Assembly: GCA_963696405.1 (NCBI GenBank)
Contig: CAVOJY010000004.1
Location: forward strand, 62,001-126,000
Origin: CAVOJY01 sp963696405
GTDB lineage: Bacteria > Chloroflexota > Limnocylindria > Limnocylindrales > CSP1-4
DNA: 64,000 nucleotides
Direction: 5' to 3'
The notes beneath the pieces are model-generated. The model was not told the origin of the DNA, made no database searches, and was given only the letters and a program-made list of their open reading frames with translations. The position numbers and the translations under genes are program-made. Positions 43,571 to 61,032 of this stretch are shown piece by piece; positions within the stretch are counted from its first letter, which is position 1; every line of letters begins with the position of its first letter.

Positions 43571-45649
43571 CTAGCGGGCCCTCGTCTTCGAGGCGATCTC
43601 GCTCGCGATCTGCGCGGGAACCTCCGCGTAGTGCGCAAACTCCATGGAATAGGTCGCCCGGCCCTGCGTCATGCTCCGAAGGTCCGTCGCGTAGCCGAAC
43701 ATCGTGGCGAGAGGGACAAAGGCGCGGACGACCTGCGTCGTGCCTCGCGGCTCCATCCCGTCCACGTGCCCCCGCCGGGCGTTGAGGTCACCGATGACGT
43801 CCCCCAGGAACGCCTCCGGCATGACCGCTTCGACGCGCATGACCGGCTCGAGGAGGACCGGGTCGGCCCGCTCGAACGCGTCTTTCACGGCCATCGAGGC
43901 GGCGATCTTGAAGGCCATCTCGCTCGAGTCGACGTCGTGGTACGACCCGTCATGGAGGGTGGTCCGCACGTCGACGACCGGGAAGCCGGCGTAGATGCCC
44001 GTCGCGAGTGCCTCACGGACACCGGCGTCCACGGCGCGTACGTACTCCTTGGGGATGGTGCCCCCGACGATACGGTCCACGAACTCGCATCCCGCGCCGC
44101 GCTCGCGCGGCTCCAGGCGGAGCACTGCGTGGCCGTACTGTCCGTGACCCCCGGTCTGGCGGATGAACCGCCCCGTGCCGTCGGCAGCGTGCCGGATCGT
44201 CTCCCGGTACGACACCTGCGGCCGGCCGACCTTGGCGGCCACCTTGAACTCGCGGGTCATCCGATCGACAAGGACGTCGAGGTGGAGCTCGCCCATCCCG
44301 GAGATGAGCGTCTGCCCGGTCTCCTCGTTCACCGTCACCCGGAAGGTGGGGTCCTCCTCGGCAAGCCGCCCGAGGGCACTTGCGAGCTTGTCCTGGTCGG
44401 CCTTCGTCTTGGGCTCGAGGGACACCTCGATGACGGGCTCAGGGAAGACGATCGACTCCAGCACCACCGGATGCTCCAGGTCGCACAGCGTGTGGCCGGT
44501 GAAGGAGTCCTTGAGACCGACGATCGCGGCGATGTCGCCCGCGTACACGGCCTCGATCTCCTCTCGGTGGTTCGCGTGCATCTCGAGGAGGCGACCGACT
44601 CGCTCGCGGCGGCCGGTCGTGGTGTTGAGAACGGCCGATCCGGACGCCAGCGTGCCGGAGTAGACCCGCACGTACGCCAGCTTGCCGACGAAGGGATCGG
44701 CAGCGATCTTGAAGACGAGCCCGGCGAAGGGCTCATCGTCGTTCGCGGTGCGAAGCACTTCCGCGTGCGTGTCGGGGTGCTCGCCGATGGTCGGCGGCAC
44801 GTCGAGCGGCGAGGGGAGATAGGCGATGACCGCGTCGAGGATGGGCTGGATCCCCTTGTTGCGGAGAGCACTCCCACCGAGCACCGGGACGATGCGGTTC
44901 TGGAGGGTGCCGAGGCGAAGACCGCGCCGGATCTCGCCCGGGGTGAGCGTGTGGCCCTCGAGGTATCGGTGCGTCAGCTCGTCGTCCATCTCGGCCACGG
45001 CCTCGAGAAGCGCCTCGCGGTGGTGCGCGGCCTCCGGCAGGAGCTCGGCCGGGACGGGTCCTGTGACGGTGTCGTTGCCGAGCTGGTCGCTCCAGGAGAC
45101 GGCGCGCATCTCGACCAGGTCGATGACGCCGCTGAACCGCTCCTCCTCCCCCATGGGGATCTGGATGGGCACCGCATTCGCGCCCAGGCGATCACGGATC
45201 GACTCCACGGCCTGCCAGAAGTCGGCACCGACGCGGTCGAGCTTGTTGATGAAGCAGATCCGGGGAACGCCGTACCGGTCGGCCTGACGCCACACCGTCT
45301 CCGACTGCGGCTCCACGCCGGCCACCCCATCGAAGACCACGACCGCGCCGTCGAGCACGCGTAGGCTGCGCTCGACCTCCACGGTGAAGTCCACGTGCCC
45401 GGGCGTATCGATCAGGTTGAAGCGGTGATCCGCCCAGAACGCGGTCGTCGCCGCCGCGGTGATGGTGATGCCCCGCTCCTGTTCCTGGGGCATCCAGTCC
45501 ATCGTCGCGGCGCCCTCGTGAACCTCGCCGAGCTTGTAGATCTTCTTCGTGTAGAAGAGGATCCGCTCGGAGACCGTGGTCTTCCCGGCGTCGATATGCG
45601 CGATGACTCCGATGTTCCGCGTCCGCTGGAGCGGAACCAGGCGCGTCAC
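43571..45649 (-). CDS. fusA: Elongation factor G
   Basis: 692 residues from GTG 45649: VTRLVPLQRTRNIGVIAHID, then GKTTVSERILFYTKKIYKLG, QERGITITAAATTAF, DTPGHVDFTVEVERSL and NKLDRVGADFW; domain IV shows VSYRETIRHAADGTGRFIRQ and GGHGQYGHAVLRL, and the end has YSMEFAHYAEVP. The frame opens 105 bases earlier at a GTG (45754) that overlaps rpsG, but that GTG has no ribosome site. AAGGAACGAAGGAAG lies just before 45649, and the shorter form has the normal length. Confidence 0.97.
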   Translation of the reverse strand: MTRLVPLQRTRNIGVIAHIDAGKTTVSERILFYTKKIYKLGEVHEGAATMDWMPQEQERGITITAAATTAFWADHRFNLIDTPGHVDFTVEVERSLRVLDGAVVVFDGVAGVEPQSETVWRQADRYGVPRICFINKLDRVGADFWQAVESIRDRLGANAVPIQIPMGEEERFSGVIDLVEMRAVSWSDQLGNDTVTGPVPAELLPEAAHHREALLEAVAEMDDELTHRYLEGHTLTPGEIRRGLRLGTLQNRIVPVLGGSALRNKGIQPILDAVIAYLPSPLDVPPTIGEHPDTHAEVLRTANDDEPFAGLVFKIAADPFVGKLAYVRVYSGTLASGSAVLNTTTGRRERVGRLLEMHANHREEIEAVYAGDIAAIVGLKDSFTGHTLCDLEHPVVLESIVFPEPVIEVSLEPKTKADQDKLASALGRLAEEDPTFRVTVNEETGQTLISGMGELHLDVLVDRMTREFKVAAKVGRPQVSYRETIRHAADGTGRFIRQTGGHGQYGHAVLRLEPRERGAGCEFVDRIVGGTIPKEYVRAVDAGVREALATGIYAGFPVVDVRTTLHDGSYHDVDSSEMAFKIAASMAVKDAFERADPVLLEPVMRVEAVMPEAFLGDVIGDLNARRGHVDGMEPRGTTQVVRAFVPLATMFGYATDLRSMTQGRATYSMEFAHYAEVPAQIASEIASKTRAR

Positions 45650-45747
45650 GGGCTTCCTTCGTTCCTTGCTGCGGTCGGTCTGCGCCCGGGCCTCTTGCGG
45701 CGCGGGCGCGGTGCGAACCGCCTCGCTGACTACCACCTTGGTGTTGG

Positions 45748-46212
45748 CTACCACTTGAAGTGGCTGAAGGCCTTGTTGGCCTCGGCCATCTTGTGCGTGT
45801 CCTCGCGCCGCTTCACGGCCGCCCCAAGGCCATTCATCGCGTCCACGAGCTCCGCCGCGAGTTTCTCGCTCATCGACTTCCCGGTGCGCTTGCGGGCGGA
45901 CTGGACGAGCCAGCGGACGCCGAGGGACACACGGCGGTCGCCGCGGATCTCGACGGGCACCTGGTACGTCGCGCCGCCGACCCGCCGGGGCTTCACTTCG
46001 ATGAGGGGCGTTGCGTTGCGGAGCGCGGACTCGAGGACCTCCAGGCCCGGGCGCTTCGAAGAGGCCTCGGCGCGGGCAAGGGCCTGGCGGAGAATGCGAT
46101 CGGCGAGGTTCTTCTTGCCGTCGCGCATGAGCTTGACGACGAAGCGGTCGGTCGTCCGCGTGAGGGGTGCGGAGTACTTCGCCTTGCGGGGGGTTCGTAC
46201 GCGGCGCGGCAT
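45748..46212 (-). CDS. rpsG: 30S ribosomal protein S7
   Basis: 154 residues. ATG 46212 starts PRRVRTPRKAKYSAPLTRT. Seen: RFVVKLMRDGKKNLADRILR, VKPRRVGGATYQVPVEIRGD, RRVSLGVRWLVQSARKRTGK and EANKAFSHFKW. In E. coli S7 represses the str operon. One base after rpsL. Confidence 0.98.
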   Translation of the reverse strand: MPRRVRTPRKAKYSAPLTRTTDRFVVKLMRDGKKNLADRILRQALARAEASSKRPGLEVLESALRNATPLIEVKPRRVGGATYQVPVEIRGDRRVSLGVRWLVQSARKRTGKSMSEKLAAELVDAMNGLGAAVKRREDTHKMAEANKAFSHFKW

Positions 46213-46213
46213 G

Positions 46214-46639
46214 CTAGAGGTGCGACTTTCCCGGCGTCTTCGCGCCGTACTTCGAGCGACCCTGCTTGCGGTCGCGGACGCCGGCCGCATCGAGGGTGCC
46301 TCGGATGATGTGGTACTTCACCGACGGCAGGTCCTTCACGCGCCCGCCGCGAACGAGCACCTGAGAGTGCTCCTGGAGGTTGTGCCCGATCCCGGGGATG
46401 TAGGCCGTGACCTCCATCTGGTTCGTCAGGCGCACGCGCGCGATCTTGCGCAGCGCCGAGTTCGGCTTCTTGGGCGTCATGGTGCGGACCTGCAGGCAGA
46501 CCCCGCGCTTCTGCGGGGCGCCCGGGATCGGCACCTGGCGCTGGCGCAGGCTGTTCCAGTTCTTGCGCATGGCGGGCGCCTTGATCTTCGAGATCTTGGG
46601 CGCTCGCCCCTTGCGGACCAGCTGGCTGATGGTCGGCAC
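46214..46639 (-). CDS. rpsL: 30S ribosomal protein S12
   Basis: 141 residues. GTG 46639 begins VPTISQLVRKGRAPKISKIK. Decoding-centre motifs TMTPKKPNSALRKIARVRL and AYIPGIGHNLQEHSQVLVRG are wild type at the Lys positions where streptomycin-resistance changes occur. Between APAM and GAPQKRGVC there is an insertion (RKNWNSLRQRQVPIP) absent from E. coli, Thermus and mycobacterial S12. I associate such an insert with Chloroflexota. AAGGAG lies 11 bases before the start. Confidence 0.96.
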   Translation of the reverse strand: MPTISQLVRKGRAPKISKIKAPAMRKNWNSLRQRQVPIPGAPQKRGVCLQVRTMTPKKPNSALRKIARVRLTNQMEVTAYIPGIGHNLQEHSQVLVRGGRVKDLPSVKYHIIRGTLDAAGVRDRKQGRSKYGAKTPGKSHL

Positions 46640-47310
46640 GGAGACGCGGACTCCTTCCTGGACGCTGTCTGGTGGCCGGCGATCCGTTCCGTCATCGGGC
46701 CCCGGGGAGGGTGCCCACGGCGGAGGTGCCGACCTGATGGCGCGGTCCGCGCCGAAGGCCGATGCCTCCGGGGGCGAGCGCGCTCGTGTCCGCGGGCGGG
46801 GAGTGCCGCCACCGCTCCGGCCTTCGCCGGTCCCGGATCTCGACGGTGGCCAGACCATCCATCCCGGGCCCGCGGAAGTGTTCCTCCTGCGCCCCTCACC
46901 CGGTGGCTGGCCGGGACTCGGCAGAACGCAAGACGCCTGCGGTCTCCACCCCCGCCATTCGCCGGCACGGCAAGGCGAGCGGCTTCAGACCGCGAACGCG
47001 GAGTCTACCAGCGGCCCATGGGAGTGTCAACGAACGGAAGGCTTTGGCGTGTCGAGGGACGGCGACTCCGTCGCGCTCGTGCGCATGGCTGCGAGCGAGA
47101 CGATCACGAGCCCGGAAGCTGACCAGCCGCTCGCCACCGGCGGCAGCCCCGGGAATCCGCCGGTCATGCCCGTGCACGAGCGGAGACGGGAGACACCGGC
47201 TCGGCGCGCCGATCCGGTGCGGCGTGCCGCCCGCGCCGTGCAGTCGGATCGCCGTCCTCGGACGGGACGAGACTGCCCTCGGATCGAAGCAGACGTCCGG
47301 CCGCCGCGGG
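46640..47310 (-). other. Non-coding leader of the str operon and rpoC-rpsL intergenic region
   Basis: 671 bases without a supported gene. Positions 47031-47310 follow the rpoC stop and show nothing recognisable. The promoter is at 47002-47030. From about 46994 to the rpsL start at 46639 there is an unusually long 5' leader of about 355 bases, GC-rich with many potential stems. It may hold the S7/S12-type control site or be untranslated filler. Confidence 0.6.
47002..47030 (-). promoter_or_regulatory. Sigma70-type promoter of the str operon
   Basis: Minus strand TTGACA (47025-47030), 17-base spacer, TAGACT (47002-47007). The -35 is perfect and the spacing optimal. It would drive rpsL-rpsG-fusA-tuf and, by read-through, the S10 and spc groups. 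Confidence 0.72.
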
Positions 47311-51930
<4,620 letters not shown>

Positions 51931-52031
51931 CGTTCTCCTCCGCATCGCGACCCGCCGGCCGCGGTGCGCTCAGGGACCGTGGTCTGGCGGCGCCGTCCCG
52001 GCCGCGGACAGGCGCCGCTTGTTCTGTGGGG

Positions 52032-55487
<3,456 letters not shown>

Positions 55488-55545
55488 GAATCGCTCCTTG
55501 CCGGAGGAGGGAAAGGGAGTGGGGGGCCGCGCTCACGGATCGGTC

Positions 55546-55574
55546 ATTGTATCAACAGCAGAGTGCCGTGTCAA
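55546..55574 (-). promoter_or_regulatory. Sigma70-type promoter of rpoBC
   Basis: Minus strand TTGACA (55569-55574), 17-base spacer, TACAAT (55546-55551). This is the closest match to consensus in the window. Initiation near 55538 gives a leader of about 50 bases to the rpoB ATG at 55487. Confidence 0.8.
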
Positions 55575-55603
55575 TTGACTGTCCGCCCCAGCCGGGCGGG
55601 ACC

Positions 55604-55633
55604 AAGGGGCGAGGCCAGGTGGCTTCGCCCCTT
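55604..55633 (-). terminator. Strong hairpin between rplL and the rpoB promoter
   Basis: AAGGGGCGA and TCGCCCCTT form a perfect nine-base stem, with an inner GCC/GGC stem around ACCT. No T-tract follows. It sits 44-73 bases after the rplL stop, the place where E. coli has an attenuator and an RNase III site, and could lower read-through from rplJL into rpoBC. Confidence 0.55.
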
Positions 55634-55676
55634 GCTGACCCGGTGGCCGTTGCCCCGGAGCGAGGCGACGCCCGGC

Positions 55677-56063
55677 CTACTTGATCTCGACGGTCGCGCC
55701 CTGCTCGGAGAGGGCGGCCTTGATCTTCTCGGCCTCTTCCTTGGTCACGCCTTCCTTGACCGGCCTCGGGGTACCATCCACCAGGTCCTTGGCCTCCTTG
55801 AGGCCGAGGCCGGTGAGCTCGCGCACGACCTTGATCACGGGGATCTTGTTCGGGCCGATGACGGCGAGGATCGCGGTGAACTCCGTCTGCTCCTCTTCGG
55901 GCACGGCGGCGGCGGCGGCCGCGGCCGGGGCGGCCGCAACGGCTACCGGTGCCGCGGCGGTCACGCCATAGCGCTCCTCGAACTTCTTGATGAACTCGGA
56001 GAGCTCGAGCACGGTCATCCCGTCGATCGCCTCGAGAATCTGCTCCTGGGTGAGTGCTGCCAT
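55677..56063 (-). CDS. rplL: 50S ribosomal protein L7/L12
   Basis: 128 residues. N-terminal dimer domain (LTQEQILEAIDGMTVLELSE), an Ala-rich hinge (PVAVAAAPAAAAAA), and the factor-binding C-terminal domain with EFTAILAVIGPNKIPVIKVV and LGLKEAKDLVDGTPRPVKEG. 29 bp after rplJ. Recruits GTPase factors. Confidence 0.98.
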   Translation of the reverse strand: MAALTQEQILEAIDGMTVLELSEFIKKFEERYGVTAAAPVAVAAAPAAAAAAAVPEEEQTEFTAILAVIGPNKIPVIKVVRELTGLGLKEAKDLVDGTPRPVKEGVTKEEAEKIKAALSEQGATVEIK

Positions 56064-56092
56064 GGTTGGTGTTCTCCGTTCGTAGTCGTGGA

Positions 56093-56623
56093 TCAGGCGT
56101 CGCCGGCGGCCGCTTTGCGCTCGGCGACCTGCTGGAGCGCGTAGCCGAGGTTGCGCAGCGGCGCTGCGACCAGTCCGGCCATCGTGGTCAGCGGCGAGGC
56201 CATCGCGCCGGCCAGCTGGCCGAGCAGGACCTCGCGCGATGGGAGCGTCGCGAGCCGGGCGACAGCTTCGGCCTCGACCGCGCGGCGACCAAGGACGGCG
56301 CCGCGGATCTTGACGGTTCGGTACGGGCGCAGCACGTCGAGCACAGCCCGCGCCGCCGCCGCCTCGTCACCGCCCGTCAGCGCGATCGCACTGGGACCCT
56401 GGAGGAGCGATGACAGCGCGTCGGTGCCGGACTGGTCGGCCGCGATCTTCGCGAGGCGGTTCTTCACTACCCGGTAGGTGATCCCCTGTGACCGAAGTGC
56501 GCGCCGGATGGCTGCGAAGTCGGCCACGGTGAGCCCGCGGTAGTCGGTCACGATCGACGCGGTGCTCTTCGAGAAGTCCGCGGCCAGCGACTCCACCATT
56601 GCCCGCTTGGCTTCGGTGGGCAT
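56093..56623 (-). CDS. rplJ: 50S ribosomal protein L10
   Basis: 176 residues, base of the stalk. Seen: AKRAMVESLAADFSKSTASI, DYRGLTVADFAAIRRALRSQ, YRVVKNRLAKIAA and VLLGQLAGAMASPLTTMAGL. Its C-terminal helix carries L7/L12 dimers. Translation is expected to be autoregulated through the leader described next. Confidence 0.98.
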   Translation of the reverse strand: MPTEAKRAMVESLAADFSKSTASIVTDYRGLTVADFAAIRRALRSQGITYRVVKNRLAKIAADQSGTDALSSLLQGPSAIALTGGDEAAAARAVLDVLRPYRTVKIRGAVLGRRAVEAEAVARLATLPSREVLLGQLAGAMASPLTTMAGLVAAPLRNLGYALQQVAERKAAAGDA

Positions 56624-56933
56624 TGACCCTCCTTTCCTGCTTCCGGACGCCCCAACAAAGAAGAGGCGCCCCTGCGTTCGTTCCGCTGGGGCGCACGCGT
56701 CCGGGCAGGAGCCCGGCGTCGTCGTCGCCTCGGCGTGCCCGCCGACCGTCCCGGGTCACCCCGGCGTCCGGCGATTTCGGGCCCCCAAGGGGAGCACGCA
56801 CGCTGTCTCTGGCGGAACAGTGTTCAGTTGACCGCGGCGCCCGGCGAACCGTCGCCGCTCGTAACGTGATTGCCGTCAGGGTACACCAGACGGCGCTCGC
56901 CCGACCGTTGCCCGGCCGGGTGCCCGCCCGGCC
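56624..56933 (-). promoter_or_regulatory. rplJ leader with attenuator-like hairpin
   Basis: 310 bases without a gene between rplA and rplJ. Close to rplJ a stem GCGCCCC/GGGGCGC (56666-56694), extended inside by GCG/CGC, is followed by CTCTTCTTTGTT (56654-56665), which looks like an intrinsic terminator. A GGGGCG run just after it could compete for pairing. The position and form match the L10 leader class, in which the L10-L12 complex controls read-through. The upstream part (56695-56933) may hold the binding site and a promoter, which I could not define. Confidence 0.6.
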
Positions 56934-57644
56934 TCAGGCGGCCGCAGCCGCGGTGAGGAGGGCCGGGACGTCGACCTTGATCCCGGGGCCCATCGTGGAG
57001 GCGATGGTCAGCCCGCGGAAGTACTGACCCTTGGCCGCCGCCGGCTTCGCCCGGTTGATGGCATCCACGATCGCGACCAGGTTGGCCGACAGCTGCCCCT
57101 CGTCAAACGACAGCTTGCCGAAGCCGGCATGGATGATCGCGCCCTTGTCGACCCTGAATTCGACCCGGCCGGCCTTCACTTCGCGGACCGCCCGGTCCAG
57201 GTCGAAGGTGATCGTGCCCGACTTCGGGTTCGGCATGAGGCCTCGGCGCCCCAGGATCTTCCCGAGCCGACCCACCATGCCCATCATGTCGGGCGTCGCG
57301 AGCGCAACGTCGAACTCCACCCATCCGGCCTCGATCTTCTTCACGAGATCCTCGCCGCCCACGATGTCCGCGCCAGCTTCGCCGGCCTCGCGGGCCTTCT
57401 CACCCTGCGCGAACACGAGGACGCGGACGATCCGGCCGGTGCCGTGCGGGAGAACGACCGTGCCGCGGACCATCTGGTCGGCGTGGCGCGGATCGACACC
57501 CAGGCGAATGTGGACCTCGGCGGTCGCATCGAACCCGACCGCCGACGCCTGCTTCATCAAGGCGATGGCATCGTCCGGCTGGTAGACGCGACTCCGCTCG
57601 ACGAGCTTCGCAGCATCCTGGTACTTCTTGCCCCGGTGAGGCAT
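56934..57644 (-). CDS. rplA: 50S ribosomal protein L1
   Basis: 236 residues, movable stalk near the E site. Seen: RGKKYQDAAKLVERSRVYQP, VDPRHADQMVRGTVVLPHGT, GAGADIVGGEDLV-like segment, PDMMGMVGRLGKILGRRGLM and the conserved PNPKSGTITFD. 82 bp after rplK, co-transcribed in the usual L11-L1 pair. Confidence 0.98.
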   Translation of the reverse strand: MPHRGKKYQDAAKLVERSRVYQPDDAIALMKQASAVGFDATAEVHIRLGVDPRHADQMVRGTVVLPHGTGRIVRVLVFAQGEKAREAGEAGADIVGGEDLVKKIEAGWVEFDVALATPDMMGMVGRLGKILGRRGLMPNPKSGTITFDLDRAVREVKAGRVEFRVDKGAIIHAGFGKLSFDEGQLSANLVAIVDAINRAKPAAAKGQYFRGLTIASTMGPGIKVDVPALLTAAAAA

Positions 57645-57726
57645 GGTGCCCTCCGTTCTCGCGGCCGCCGCTCGGGCGGCCTCCCCTCTTCGACGCGGGG
57701 TTGACGTTCGCGGCGCCTCGGCCGCC

Positions 57727-58149
57727 CTACTCGACGACCTCGATGCCCATCGAGCGCGCCGTGCCTTCGATCATGCGGCTGGCGGCCTCGATATCGCCGG
57801 CGTTCAGGTCGGCCATCTTCGTCTTCGCGATCTCGCGGATCTGGGCGCCGGTGACCTGTCCGACCACGCCTCGACCGGCCGTGGCGGACCCCAGCTCGAC
57901 ACCGGCGGCCTTGCGCAGGAGATCGGCGGCCGGGGGGGTCTTCAGGATGAAGGTGAAGGAGCGATCCTCGAAGACCGTGATCTGGGCCGGGATGACCTGT
58001 CCGACCTGGCCGGCGGTCTTCTCGTTGTAGGACTTGCAGAACTCGACCACGTTGATGTGGGGCCCCAGCGCGGTCCCGACCGGCGGCGCGGGCGTCGCCT
58101 TGCCGGCGGGGAGCTGGAGCGTCATGACGACTCGGATCTTCTTGGCCAC
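57727..58149 (-). CDS. rplK: 50S ribosomal protein L11
   Basis: 140 residues, GTPase centre. Seen: VVMTLQLPAGKATPAPPVGT, ALGPHINVVEFCKSYNEKTA, FTFILKTPPAADLLRKAAGV and GTARSMGIEV. The Pro-rich N-terminal helix where thiopeptide resistance arises is normal. 23 bp after nusG. Confidence 0.98.
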   Translation of the reverse strand: MAKKIRVVMTLQLPAGKATPAPPVGTALGPHINVVEFCKSYNEKTAGQVGQVIPAQITVFEDRSFTFILKTPPAADLLRKAAGVELGSATAGRGVVGQVTGAQIREIAKTKMADLNAGDIEAASRMIEGTARSMGIEVVE

Positions 58150-58172
58150 GGGATCGCTGCCTCTTTCCTCGC

Positions 58173-58748
58173 TTAGAGCTTCTCGACCTGGAGGAAGTCG
58201 AGCTCGACCGGCGTCTCGCGGCCGAAGATGCTGACGAGCACCTTGACCTTGTTCCGCTCGGGGTTGACCTCGTCCACCGTGCCGATGAACTCGGCGAAGG
58301 GCCCGTCCGTGACCCGGACGCTCTGCCCCTTGGTGAAGGCGACGCGGTACTTGGGAGCTTCCACGCCCATCTGGCGCAGGATCTGCTTGACTTCGTGGTC
58401 GGCGAGCGGCACGGGCTCACTGCGTGTGCCCGGGATATTGCCGCCGCCGACGAAGCTGGTCACGCCGGGGGTGTTCCGGACGACGAACCACGACTCGGGG
58501 TCGAGGATCATCTCGACGAGCACGTAGCCGGGATAGACCTTCTTCTGGACGGTGTGGCGCTGGCCCTGCCGGATCTCGATCTCATCTTCCATGGGGACGA
58601 GGACCTGGAAGATCTTGTCCTCCATGCCCATCGACTCGATGCGGTGTTCGAGATTGGCCTTGACCTTGTTCTCGTAACCCGAGTACGTGTGGATCACGTA
58701 CCAGTGTTTCTCGGGCCGGACGCCCTGGGTGACCTCGGACGCGACCAT
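58173..58748 (-). CDS. nusG: Transcription elongation/antitermination factor NusG
   Basis: 191 residues. NGN domain: KHWYVIHTYSGYENKVKANL, FQVLVPMEDEIEIRQGQRHT, YPGYVLVEMILDPESWFVVR and NTPGVTSFVG; KOW domain: KGQSVRVTDGPFAEFIGTVD. Links RNA polymerase to S10 or Rho. Starts one base after secE. Confidence 0.98.
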   Translation of the reverse strand: MVASEVTQGVRPEKHWYVIHTYSGYENKVKANLEHRIESMGMEDKIFQVLVPMEDEIEIRQGQRHTVQKKVYPGYVLVEMILDPESWFVVRNTPGVTSFVGGGNIPGTRSEPVPLADHEVKQILRQMGVEAPKYRVAFTKGQSVRVTDGPFAEFIGTVDEVNPERNKVKVLVSIFGRETPVELDFLQVEKL

Positions 58749-58749
58749 G

Positions 58750-58932
58750 TCAGACGGTCATGAGTCTGATGATTTCGGTGAACAGGAGGTCGAACAGGGA
58801 GATGTAGACGCCGACGGCGGCGCTGACCACGACCACGAGGATCGTGAGGTTGCGCGTCTGGACCGGCGTCGGCCAGGTCACCTTCTTCAGTTCAGACCAC
58901 GCTTCTTCAATGAAGCGGCGGAAGCGATCCAC
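58750..58932 (-). CDS. secE: Preprotein translocase subunit SecE
   Basis: 60 residues, single membrane segment form. Amphipathic helix with EEAWSELKKVTWPTPVQTRN, the conserved KKVTWP, then TILVVVVSAAVGVYISLFDL. Clamps SecY. Between tRNA-Trp and nusG as in many bacteria. Confidence 0.97.
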   Translation of the reverse strand: MDRFRRFIEEAWSELKKVTWPTPVQTRNLTILVVVVSAAVGVYISLFDLLFTEIIRLMTV

Positions 58933-59045
58933 GGAGAGTGACGTTCTCCTTCCTCAGTTCCGGGTGGGGAGACGGAAGGCGGCGCTGCGCGAGGCCCGCG
59001 TCCCTGGCTGGCCGGGGGTCTGCCGGGACGCGAAGCGGAACGTGG

Positions 59046-59118
59046 CAGGCGCGGCCGGACTCGAACCGACAACCACTGGTTTTGGAGACCAGAGCTCTGC
59101 CAATTGAGCTACGCGCCT
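59046..59118 (-). tRNA. tRNA-Trp (CCA)
   Basis: 73 bases. Acceptor AGGCGCG pairs with CGCGCCT, D arm AGCTC/GAGCT-type, anticodon loop CTCCAAA with CCA at 59083-59085, T loop TTCGAGT, discriminator G as expected for Trp. The CCA end is encoded at 59043-59045. Lies between rpmG and secE. Confidence 0.96.
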
Positions 59119-59140
59119 GTGTGCGTCTGCCGATTCTCTC

Positions 59141-59305
59141 CTACTTCACCTCTCGGTGCACCGTGTGCTTGCGGCACCGCGGGCAGAACTTGCGCAGCTC
59201 CAGGCGTCCCGGGTCGTTCTTCTTGTTCTTCTCTGTGGTGTACGTCCGCTCCTTGCACTCCGAGCAGGCAAGCTGGATGGTAGGACGGTTCTCGACCTTC
59301 GCCAC
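59141..59305 (-). CDS. rpmG: 50S ribosomal protein L33
   Basis: 54 residues from GTG 59305 to TAG 59141. MAKVENRPTIQLACSECKER with CxxC, YTTEKNKKNDPGRLELRKFC and PRCRKHTVHREVK with the second CxxC: the zinc form. Starts three bases after tuf copy 2. Confidence 0.97.
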   Translation of the reverse strand: MAKVENRPTIQLACSECKERTYTTEKNKKNDPGRLELRKFCPRCRKHTVHREVK

Positions 59306-59308
59306 GCG

Positions 59309-60505
<1,197 letters not shown>

Positions 60506-60556
60506 CGCGTGCGCTGGCGACTCCTCAGGCTGCGGCTACGCCGCGGGTGGGGGTGG

Positions 60557-60629
60557 AGCCCACAATCGGACTTGAACCGATGACCTCTTCCTTACCAAGG
60601 AAGTGCTCTGCCGGCTGAGCTATGTGGGC
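60557..60629 (-). tRNA. tRNA-Thr (GGT)
   Basis: 73 bases. Acceptor GCCCACA/TGTGGGC, anticodon stem CTTCC/GGAAG with loop TTGGTAA, anticodon GGT at 60594-60596, T loop TTCAAGT, discriminator T, CCA encoded at 60554-60556. 51 bp upstream of tuf copy 2. Confidence 0.96.
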
Positions 60630-60654
60630 CCGACTCAGGGACCGAAGGGACTGG

Positions 60655-60736
60655 TGGGCAGGAGAGGAATCGAACCTCTACAGTCGAAGACGGCTGATTT
60701 ACAGTCAGCTGAGCTCACCACCTGCTCAACCTACCC
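60655..60736 (-). tRNA. tRNA-Tyr (GTA)
   Basis: 82 bases, type II with a long variable arm. Acceptor GGGTAGG/CCTGCCC (one G-U pair), D arm GAGC/GCTC, loop CTGTAAA with GTA at 60700-60702, T stem AGAGG/CCTCT, discriminator A, CCA encoded at 60652-60654. Confidence 0.95.
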
Positions 60737-60801
60737 ACGGGAGCCGCGCCATGCCCGACCCTGGCGGGCACGGGTGGTGACGCAGCCGCCTCTTCAGTTG
60801 G

Positions 60802-60874
60802 AGCCGACGACGGGACTCGAACCCGGAACCGGCGGTTTACAAAACCGCTGCTCTACCAATTGAGCTACGTCGGC
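60802..60874 (-). tRNA. tRNA-Thr (TGT)
   Basis: 73 bases. Acceptor GCCGACG/CGTCGGC, anticodon stem GCGGT/ACCGC with loop TTTGTAA, anticodon TGT at 60839-60841, discriminator T, CCA encoded at 60799-60801. First tRNA of the Thr-Tyr-Thr cluster. A TATCCT hexamer (60885-60890) just upstream may be its -10, without a clear -35. Confidence 0.96.
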
Positions 60875-61032
60875 GCGACGCACAAGGATACCCGACGGGC
60901 AGCCCGCACGCAGTGCGCAATGCTACCGGCGCGCTCGCTCGACCGCAAGCGGTCCGACGCTTATGCGGCAAGCGGCGATCTCGAGGGCCGCGCGGGGCCG
61001 CTCGAGGCGCCCGGGAGGCGGCCGCTCGGAGC

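Noticed and set aside
45649..45754. Longer EF-G starting at GTG 45754
   Set aside because: No ribosome site, overlap with rpsG, and 35 residues absent from the family; the GTG at 45649 has AAGGAAG upstream and gives normal length.
60837..61032. C-terminal coding of rlmB through tRNA-Thr
   Set aside because: The tRNA folds perfectly and encodes CCA, so the overlapping protein tail is a by-product of a lost stop.
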